A DNA stretch of 7,153 bases from JBCDHN01 sp964351855 (GTDB taxonomy: Bacteria > Verrucomicrobiota > Verrucomicrobiia > Verrucomicrobiales > DEV007): positions 1 through 7,153 of the forward strand of contig CAYGQD010000299.1 in NCBI GenBank assembly GCA_964351855.1. The letters are read 5' to 3'. This document shows positions 1 through 4,614 of this stretch, piece by piece. The position numbers and the translations under genes were made by a program. Each line of letters opens with the position of its first letter. Position 1 is the first letter of the stretch. Below the pieces are notes generated by a model, which ran no database searches, was not told where the DNA came from, and worked only from the letters and a program-made list of their open reading frames with translations.

Positions 1-44
1 CTTAATATCCGATAATCTTCAATATCACCTCTACCTTCCTACTC

Positions 45-176
45 ATGAACGTATCGAAATTCCTTCTCACCGCCTTCTCAATCGCCGCGCTCGCCCTGTT
101 GAGCAGTTGCGACGATGGAACCACTTCCTCGCTTGATGAAACAGGTGAGGCCCCGCTCCTCGTAGCGGTCGATTGA
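45..176 (+). CDS. Small lipoprotein, 43 aa
   Basis: ATG at 45 opens a 43-codon frame ending in TGA at 174-176. The N-terminus has one lysine (K5), a hydrophobic stretch (residues 6-19) and a lipobox L-S-S-C with Cys22, as in signal peptidase II substrates. The mature peptide would be a 22-residue acylated, acidic, Ser/Thr-rich tail. Asp at +2 and +3 after the cysteine would favour retention in the inner membrane under the E. coli Lol rule, which may not hold here. There is no Shine-Dalgarno sequence before the ATG. A possible -10 hexamer GATAAT lies at 11-16, but any -35 would be outside or at the very edge of the window. The size recalls entericidin-type mini-lipoproteins, but I see no sequence match to a named family. 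Function unknown. Confidence 0.6.
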   Translation: MNVSKFLLTAFSIAALALLSSCDDGTTSSLDETGEAPLLVAVD

Positions 177-190
177 GCGACGCAGTCGCT
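176..190 (+). repeat. Stem-loop directly after the lipoprotein stop
   Basis: AGCGAC (176-181) pairs perfectly with GTCGCT (185-190) around a three-base GCA loop, starting on the last base of the lipoprotein stop codon. It could protect the mRNA 3' end or assist termination. No T-run follows it. Confidence 0.4.
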
Positions 191-210
191 TCAGTTCCCT
201 GAATCTCAAT

Positions 211-235
211 GATGGCAGCCAAACCGGCTGCCATC
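211..235 (+). terminator. Terminator-like hairpin after lipoprotein gene
   Basis: A perfect 10-bp stem, GATGGCAGCC (211-220) and GGCTGCCATC (226-235), encloses the loop AAACC. It lies 35 bases after the lipoprotein stop and upstream of the next promoter, where a terminator is expected. The sequence after it (TTGCGTTCC) is not a true T-run, so termination is probable by position but not canonical. Confidence 0.45.
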
Positions 236-280
236 TTGCGTTCCACGAATGACTAAGAACTGCGTGGCAAGAAAGTTAGT

Positions 281-307
281 TTGACAGAATTATTAAGATT
301 ATTTAAT
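281..307 (+). promoter_or_regulatory. Sigma-70-like promoter for the prepilin-like gene
   Basis: A perfect -35 hexamer TTGACA sits at 281-286. The best -10 is TTTAAT at 302-307 (5 of 6, spacer 15); TAATAA at 304-309 gives a 17-base spacer but fewer matches. Two inverted repeats surround it: TTATTAA (290-296) with TTAATAA (303-309), overlapping the -10, and ACTGCGTG (259-266) with CACGCAGT (317-324), flanking the whole promoter. These are candidate operator half-sites. The expected transcript would start near 314, just before the ATG at 326. Confidence 0.5.
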
Positions 308-325
308 AAGTCATGTCACGCAGTC

Positions 326-532
326 ATGAAATCTTCTCTACTCACCGTATCACCTTCCCAAGCCTTCTCGCTTCTCGAAGTCCTCGTCGCCCTTGCTGCG
401 ATCAGCGTGTTGGCCGCAGTGGCGGTGACGCATCGGAATGAATCGGAAGAGATCCATCCCCGGCAGAACCTGACTCCTGTTCACGGGCTGGAACCGGTCG
501 AACAGGAAACGGACGCGAGCACGACCTACTGA
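326..532 (+). CDS. Very short prepilin-like (type IV pilin/pseudopilin N-terminus) protein, 68 aa
   Basis: Residues 14-34 form a classic prepilin N-terminus: F at +1 (F14), Glu at +5 (E18), then a hydrophobic helix beginning FSLLEVLVALAA. A 13-residue leader precedes it. Prepilin peptidase normally cuts after Gly, but here the -1 residue is Ala13, which may weaken processing. After the helix only about 34 polar residues remain, far fewer than the globular domain of a usual pilin or GspI/J-type pseudopilin (total length normally above 100). It may be a minor membrane-anchored pilin-like peptide or the remnant of a larger gene. An in-frame TTG at 281 would add 15 residues, but it is the first codon's worth of a -35 box, so I prefer the ATG. 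No pilus or type II secretion genes are visible nearby. The stop overlaps the end of dnaA on the other strand by 7 bases. Confidence 0.6.
   Translation: MKSSLLTVSPSQAFSLLEVLVALAAISVLAAVAVTHRNESEEIHPRQNLTPVHGLEPVEQETDASTTY
475..507 (-). terminator. Inverted repeat downstream of dnaA, weak terminator candidate
   Basis: TCCTGTTC (475-482) pairs with GAACAGGA (500-507), a perfect 8-bp stem. The 17-base loop can add a few more pairs (ACgGG with CCgGT). It begins 18 bases beyond the dnaA stop on the - strand, inside the coding end of the prepilin-like gene. No T-run follows on the - strand, so a terminator or mRNA-end role is only suggested by position. Confidence 0.28.
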
Positions 533-1914
533 GTCAGCTTGTCCTTCAGGAAATCGACGATGCGCTTCTTTTCCGGGCTGGTTTCCACCTCTTCGGTGAC
601 TTTTTTGCAGGCGTGAATCACCGTTCCATGGTCGCGACCTCCGAAGGCGTGGCCAATCTCTTTGAGTGAGGCGTGTGTCAGGGTCCGGGAGAGATACATC
701 GCCATTTGCCGAGGCTGAACGATGGTCGCGGTCCGGCTCCGTCCGCTCAAATCGGCTAGTCGCACGTCAAAGTAGCTCGCGACTTCCTTTTGCACATTGC
801 TGACGGTGACGACGCCACTGGAGGCTTCTTCCATCAGAATATCGCGCAGGTAGTCTTCGGCCTGAGCCACGTTGACTTTGCCTTTGTAGAGTGACACATA
901 GGAGGAAATCCGGAGAAGAGCACCTTCGAGGCGACGGACGTTTTTGCCGATCTTTGCCGCGATGAACTCGAGAACGGCGGAATCGAGGTCGATTCTCCAT
1001 TCATGGGCTTTCTGCCGGAGAATCGCAATGCGGGTCTCCACATTTGGAGGTAAGATTTCTGCGGAAATGCCCCACTGAAACCGGGAAACGAGCCGCTTCT
1101 CAAGCCGCGGAATGTCCCCGGGTGGCCGGTCGGAGGTGAGGACCAATTGGCTATGGCTATTAATGAGGGTATTGAAAGTATGGAAAAATTCCTCCTGAGT
1201 GGCGTCTTTGCCGGCCACGAAGTGGATGTCATCGATCAGCAAGACATCGAGCGAGCGGTACTTGGCCCGGAAGTCGCTTAACTTGTTCGCCTGAACGGCG
1301 TCGATGAAGTCATTGGTGAATTGCTCCGCGGTGACGAAGAGCACTTTCTTCTTGGGATGCTTTTCCAGAACCAGATTCCCGATTGCGGTCATCAAGTGCG
1401 TTTTGCCCAGGCCGGTGCCGCCATAGAAGAGGACCGGGTTGTATTGAGAGCCAGGCGCTTGGGCGACGGCGGAAGCGGTCGCGTGGCAGTACTGGCTGTT
1501 GTCGCCGACGACAAACGAGTCGAAGGTGAACTTCGGATTGAGATTGGCAGCCTTCACTTTTCCGCTGGGCGCTTGCTCCAGACTCTGTCGGAATCGTGCT
1601 AAATCGTCTTCTGTGACAATCGGTTCACTTTCATCGTCTTCGGGGTGTTCGGGTAAATCGCTCATTTCTACGGAGGTTAGTTGGACTTGAATCGGGAACC
1701 CCAGGTTTTTGGCAACTACTTCTTCCAAATCGGTCCGATAATAGGTTTCGAGCCAGGTGACATGAAGAGGGGTGGGAAACCGGACGCTTAACTGCTCGTC
1801 CGTCAAGTTTTCAATGATTCCATCACAGAACCATCGATCAACCACATCCTTGCCAACTCGCTTGCCGAGTTGAAGGCTGATTTCCGACCAAAGCTGGGGG
1901 GAAGCGTCCGTCAT
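526..1914 (-). CDS. dnaA: Chromosomal replication initiator protein DnaA
   Basis: DnaA binds DnaA boxes at oriC, oligomerises with ATP and opens the duplex. The 462-residue length is normal for the family (E. coli 467). Domain I spans about residues 1-85, with W28 and W54 in the interaction fold. Residues 86-125 are an acidic linker (domain II). The AAA+ domain III has Walker A GGTGLGKT (165-172), Walker B LLIDD (225-229), sensor 1 LTSDRPP (259-265), the arginine-finger segment LVSRF (275-279, R278) and sensor 2 NVRRLEGAL (325-333). Domain IV carries PRQMAMYLSR (401-410) and the DNA-binding signature GGRDHGTVIHA (425-435). The ATG at 1912-1914 gives a full domain I; no Shine-Dalgarno sequence precedes it. 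Neither dnaN nor rpmH is adjacent in this window. The likely promoter lies about 210 bases upstream, giving a long leader that folds strongly. The stop overlaps the convergent prepilin-like gene. Confidence 0.97.
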   Translation of the reverse strand: MTDASPQLWSEISLQLGKRVGKDVVDRWFCDGIIENLTDEQLSVRFPTPLHVTWLETYYRTDLEEVVAKNLGFPIQVQLTSVEMSDLPEHPEDDESEPIVTEDDLARFRQSLEQAPSGKVKAANLNPKFTFDSFVVGDNSQYCHATASAVAQAPGSQYNPVLFYGGTGLGKTHLMTAIGNLVLEKHPKKKVLFVTAEQFTNDFIDAVQANKLSDFRAKYRSLDVLLIDDIHFVAGKDATQEEFFHTFNTLINSHSQLVLTSDRPPGDIPRLEKRLVSRFQWGISAEILPPNVETRIAILRQKAHEWRIDLDSAVLEFIAAKIGKNVRRLEGALLRISSYVSLYKGKVNVAQAEDYLRDILMEEASSGVVTVSNVQKEVASYFDVRLADLSGRSRTATIVQPRQMAMYLSRTLTHASLKEIGHAFGGRDHGTVIHACKKVTEEVETSPEKKRIVDFLKDKLTQ

Positions 1915-1929
1915 AAACAGAGGGGGAAT

Positions 1930-2125
1930 AACTGGTGTCCAGGGTGTTTAATTGACGCAACTGCCTCTATGTGAGGTGGTTAGCTTTTCTGCTGTCGAGG
2001 GTTCGTAGGCACAGCTTCGCCGAGTGGAACGTGGTTCCCTCCTGCCATTAAAAAGTCTGTGCGCTGGGTCGAACCGCCGACCGCTGAAGAGCAAGCCGTG
2101 CGTGTGTTGAGTGTTAACTGGGTGT
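1930..2125. ncRNA. Rod-like structured RNA candidate upstream of dnaA (6S-like shape or dnaA leader)
   Basis: About 195 bases fold into one long imperfect rod. Segments pair in nested order: 1939-1942 with 2118-2121; 1948-1951 with 2114-2117; 1983-1992 with 2083-2092 (9 of 10, one G-U, on the + strand); 1994-1997 with 2078-2081; 2000-2005 with 2070-2075; 2009-2014 with 2057-2062; and an apical hairpin 2022-2030 with 2034-2041. Near the closing stem is an open region containing a small hairpin CCTC/GAGG (1964-1976). A closing stem, central bubble and long arm are the architecture of 6S RNA, and the size fits, but I do not recognise its conserved bases. Strand is ambiguous. A - strand promoter ends just before the rod, which would also make it the dnaA leader. 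Wobble pairs and a T-tailed hairpin at 2135-2170 favour the + strand. Confidence 0.42.
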
Positions 2126-2131
2126 GGGAAA

Positions 2132-2160
2132 GTTAAAGGCCGGGAGGCCGCCGATGACAA
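2132..2160 (-). promoter_or_regulatory. Sigma-70-like promoter reading toward dnaA
   Basis: On the - strand, TTGTCA (2160-2155; 5 of 6 to TTGACA) and TTTAAC (2137-2132; 4 of 6 to TATAAT) are separated by exactly 17 bases. Transcription would start near 2125, a few bases before the first paired segment of the rod-like element, and would reach dnaA after about 210 bases. It is the best promoter I find for dnaA. Confidence 0.48.
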
Positions 2161-2170
2161 CCGGTTTTTT
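2135..2170 (+). terminator. Possible + strand T-tailed hairpin
   Basis: AAAGGCCGG (2135-2143) can pair with CCGGTTTTT (2161-2169) through seven Watson-Crick and two G-U pairs, with six T at 2165-2170. It would terminate a + strand transcript of the rod-like element. It overlaps the - strand promoter, and I see no convincing + strand promoter before 1930, so it may be coincidental. Confidence 0.25.
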
Positions 2171-2174
2171 GAAC

Positions 2175-2407
2175 TTTTGTGAGGATTTCTTCACCAATCC
2201 CGGTGTTTCCCCGTAGAGCTCTAACATGGTCACAAAACTCTGTCGATTCAGAGGCGGAAGGCACGAAAGTTTTGCCACAAGCTTTCAAAAAGTTTGTGAA
2301 CTTGCGGGATCCGAGTGCTTCATTTTCCTGAGGAAGCGAAACAGGAAATGTCGCATTTTACCTAAAAACCTCCTAATCTTAGGAGGTCCTGTGCCGACTT
2401 TGTCACA
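2175..2407. repeat. Cluster of YCACAAR-type words (possible DnaA or regulator sites)
   Basis: The word TCACAAA or a close variant occurs five times in both orientations: TTTTGTGA at 2175-2182 (its exact complement TCACAAAA at 2230-2237), CCACAAG at 2276-2282, TTTGTGA at 2293-2299, and TCACAGA at 2404-2410. The copy at 2293 sits inside an AAGTT/AACTT inverted repeat (2290-2303). TTTGCCACA (2271-2279) is 7 of 9 to the DnaA box. The clustering beside dnaA suggests protein-binding sites, either DnaA itself or another regulator. Confidence 0.35.
2363..2387 (-). terminator. Rho-independent terminator of the symporter gene
   Basis: On the - strand, ACCTCCTAA (2387-2379) and TTAGGAGGT (2376-2368) form a perfect inverted repeat, realistically an 8-bp stem with an AGAT loop. 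The last T of the stem and the next four bases (2367-2364) form a run of five T. It starts 63 bases after the symporter stop, in the correct orientation. Confidence 0.75.
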
Positions 2408-2450
2408 GAATGGAGCCATCCCGATTGAGGGGCTTTCCGGGGCGATGTCT

Positions 2451-4199
2451 CTATTTCAGATCCAACTTCCCAAAGATCCAGCCGAACCCAAAGGTGATTG
2501 CCGCGTTGACCGGGAAGAACCATGGGAAGGGGAGGCCGGAGAGGGGTTTGCCCTCGATCCCCAAGAGATTCAGGACGTTGTAGAGATCCGGCAGCATTAG
2601 AGCTGCGAAGACGATCGAAATCGTCGTTCCCACCGCAATTCCAATCGTGCTGACGCGAATCGGTAGAATCGCACTGAGAAGAATTCCTAACATGGGCCCG
2701 TAGGTATAGGACACCATGCGGAAGGCGAAATCGATCAGGTTCTTTTCCCCCATCTGGTAGAGGACATTGAGCAAGATGGCGAAGAGTGAGAGGACGATAC
2801 CCCAGATAATGACGGTGGCGCGTGACTTCCAGACCATGTCTTTCGAGCCTTGATCGTGCTCGAACCGTTCCCGACCGTAGATCATCGAAAGCGTGGTCTG
2901 GGAAAGCGCTGCCAGAATCGAATCCAGGCTGGAGATGGCTGCGGCAAAGGCCCCGGCAATCAGAAGCCCGGAAAGCCCGACGGGTAACACGGAGGTGATC
3001 CAGACCGGAAAGACGTTGTTGTTATCCTGGACGAAGAGACGGAACTCGGCCTCGGTCAACGGCTTGGCCTGATACCAGGTGTAGAGTCCCGCGCTGACCA
3101 GGAGCATGAGCACGGTGATGAGCTGGGAGACGCTGCTCCAGATGATCGCCTTCTTGGCGTCCGTCGCGGTCCGGCAACAGAACATCCGCTGGGCCATGAG
3201 CTGATCCGTACCAAACGCGGCGAAGTTCTGGAACGGCATCGCGAAGATCGCAATCCAGAAGGTAAAAATGAGATACTTGCCCGTTTCCGGGTCGATCGCG
3301 TTGAACTGCCAGAACTTCATCTTGTCTCGTTCCTTGACCGTGGCAGGTACTGCGGTCTCTCCGATGGTGACGGTCGCGTTTTCTCCAAGGTTGACGATGC
3401 CGGTGAGGGTCGGTAGTCCATCGGAATCCCGCTCCACCGCAACGCGATTGGTCGTCACTCCGTCGGCATCCGCCACCCGATAAATGGTTTGATTGAGCGT
3501 GTTTCCTTCCCAGACGAACTCGATCACATTGGCGTTTTGGTTCGTTTCCGTGATCTCGCCCCAGCCGCCGGTGACCCCGAAGATCACCCAGACCAGCGCG
3601 AGAATTCCCCCTCCCAGGAAGAGGAAAAACTGAACCACATCCGTCCAAATCACGGTCCGCATCCCTCCCATCAAGGTCCACCCGATCGCGAAGAGCCCGA
3701 TGATGACGATGCAAAGTTCAATCGGCATTCCCGTGACCACTTTCAGAATGATGGCGGTCACTAACACCCGGACGCTCTGGCCCAGAATCGCTCCGGCGGA
3801 AAACAAAACCGTGACCAGTTTCTTGATCGTTTCCCCCAGCCGATTTCCCATGAAGTCATAGGGACTGTAGATCTCCTTTTCGTAGAACAACGGGACCAGC
3901 CAGTAGGCGACGAGGAATCTGGCGATGACCGAGCCCAGGGCCCATTGCAAATAGGTGAAGTCTCCGTTGATGGCAAAGACCATACCTGGCACGCCAATAA
4001 ACGTCAGGGCGCTGATTTCCGTGGCGATGATGGAACCGGTGACGGCGGGCCAGGGCAAACTGCGACCCCCGAGGAAGAAATCGCGGATCGTGCCCTGTTT
4101 TCCGCGCAAGGTGTGACCGACCCAAGTGGTGAAGGCGAGGTAGAGAAACACGACGACCCAATCGATCGTCGTAAAAAGCTCGTGAACGGTTTGTTCCAT
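2451..4199 (-). CDS. Sodium:solute symporter (SSS family) with extracytoplasmic insert, 582 aa
   Basis: This is an inner-membrane LeuT-fold transporter that uses the Na+ gradient to import a solute. Residues 41-72 (FFLGGRSLPW, then the TEISALTFIGVPG region) match the start of the SSS core. The signature GGMRTVIWTDVVQ spans 178-190. TDQLMAQR (331-338) and AAAISSLDS (419-427) follow, the latter carrying the serines of the conserved Na+ site. About 13 hydrophobic helices are visible. GGM-WTD and the YSPYDF segment resemble the SLC5A5/6/8-type branch (iodide, vitamin, monocarboxylate) more than classical glucose carriers, but the substrate cannot be read from sequence. Residues about 213-300 are a polar, beta-rich insert after the WTDVVQ helix, predicted outside the membrane. 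No Shine-Dalgarno sequence precedes the ATG. It is divergent from the hydrolase operon, which suggests but does not prove uptake of a released product. Confidence 0.92.
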   Translation of the reverse strand: MEQTVHELFTTIDWVVVFLYLAFTTWVGHTLRGKQGTIRDFFLGGRSLPWPAVTGSIIATEISALTFIGVPGMVFAINGDFTYLQWALGSVIARFLVAYWLVPLFYEKEIYSPYDFMGNRLGETIKKLVTVLFSAGAILGQSVRVLVTAIILKVVTGMPIELCIVIIGLFAIGWTLMGGMRTVIWTDVVQFFLFLGGGILALVWVIFGVTGGWGEITETNQNANVIEFVWEGNTLNQTIYRVADADGVTTNRVAVERDSDGLPTLTGIVNLGENATVTIGETAVPATVKERDKMKFWQFNAIDPETGKYLIFTFWIAIFAMPFQNFAAFGTDQLMAQRMFCCRTATDAKKAIIWSSVSQLITVLMLLVSAGLYTWYQAKPLTEAEFRLFVQDNNNVFPVWITSVLPVGLSGLLIAGAFAAAISSLDSILAALSQTTLSMIYGRERFEHDQGSKDMVWKSRATVIIWGIVLSLFAILLNVLYQMGEKNLIDFAFRMVSYTYGPMLGILLSAILPIRVSTIGIAVGTTISIVFAALMLPDLYNVLNLLGIEGKPLSGLPFPWFFPVNAAITFGFGWIFGKLDLK

Positions 4200-4359
4200 A
4201 ATCTGAAAGGGCGACGCTTGGTAGAATGAGAGGCGGGTCAGACGCAGTAGAATCCGTCGAATGCACGGAGCGCGCGGATTGCGAGGCTAACATCTACCCC
4301 TGAAATGTCGAGCAGAGGCTTCTCGTTGCTTAAGGGGAAATTTGCAGGTTAGTTCGCTC

Positions 4360-4614
4360 ATGCCAACCCCTGCTGATCTTGAGGAACTTGCCAACCTTCT
4401 CGAACGTCGAATCCAAGTCATTGGTGACCACGAATTCCGTGACCGCGACGCCGCCGCGCATCTGGAGAAACTCAAAACCGTTTCCGAAGCGATCGTGGCG
4501 AAACACGCCGATCTGAAAGGGCAAATCGATCCCCGATTGAACCACTTTCTGGAAAACTGCAGCTACGATAAGGCTCTGGACTGGGTGCGTGGACTTCAGG
4601 CGAACGCATCGTGA
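4360..4614 (+). CDS. Small helical hypothetical protein, 84 aa
   Basis: ATG at 4360 gives an 84-residue, charged, almost wholly helical protein with no signal peptide or membrane segment, so it should be cytoplasmic. Residues 5-18 (ADLEELANLLERRI) and 34-53 have heptad-like spacing of Leu/Ile/Val, suggesting a helical hairpin or short coiled coil. A TTG at 4342 would add six residues but is less likely. I do not recognise the family. Its TGA (4612-4614) overlaps the GTG start of the hydrolase-esterase gene in the four bases GTGA, the usual sign of translational coupling, so the two are very probably one transcript. A partner role (regulation or assembly) is possible but puzzling because the downstream enzyme appears secreted. 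Confidence 0.78.
   Translation: MPTPADLEELANLLERRIQVIGDHEFRDRDAAAHLEKLKTVSEAIVAKHADLKGQIDPRLNHFLENCSYDKALDWVRGLQANAS

Larger units (their letters stand above)
1915..2450. other. 536-base gene-free region upstream of dnaA (regulatory / possible origin)
   Basis: No frame here looks like a real protein. The part near dnaA (1930-2150) is rich in complementary segments that stack into one long rod. The part from 2161 to 2400 is about 45% G+C by my count, lower than the flanking genes, and holds repeated YCACAAR words and a perfect palindrome TAGAGCTCTA (2214-2223). Origins often lie beside dnaA, and the A+T-richer segment with repeated CACA-type words is compatible with that. No perfect TTATCCACA box is present; the nearest are TTTGCCACA (2271-2279, 7 of 9) and TGTGGGAAA (2123-2131, 7 of 9 to the reverse complement). 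Confidence 0.55.

Noticed and set aside
592..642. DnaA signature reads GGRDHGTV, with Gly where E. coli has Thr
   Set aside because: This position varies in bacterial DnaA proteins, and the rest of the helix-turn-helix is intact. I do not take it as loss of function.
2051..2100. tRNA-like GGTTCGACCC segment on the - strand
   Set aside because: The T-loop-like word is present, but the flanking bases do not form a T-stem, anticodon arm or acceptor. It is better explained by the rod pairing 2000-2005 with 2070-2075.
1948..2160. 70-codon - strand frame upstream of dnaA
   Set aside because: It begins inside the putative promoter and runs through the rod-like element. The residue composition (many Arg, Ser, His, Cys) is not protein-like.
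2114..2227. 37-codon - strand frame beginning MLELYGETPG
   Set aside because: Lysine-rich and plausible-looking, but without a ribosome-binding site or family match, and it covers the promoter reading toward dnaA.
2226..2600. 124-codon + strand frame overlapping the symporter 3' end
   Set aside because: It crosses the terminator and 150 bases of the symporter coding sequence, has no recognisable domain and has an irregular composition. It looks like a chance open frame.
4200..4359. Direct repeat GTAGAAT (4221-4227, 4247-4253) between the divergent genes
   Set aside because: Only 7 bases long and two copies. No promoter hexamers line up convincingly with it on either strand.
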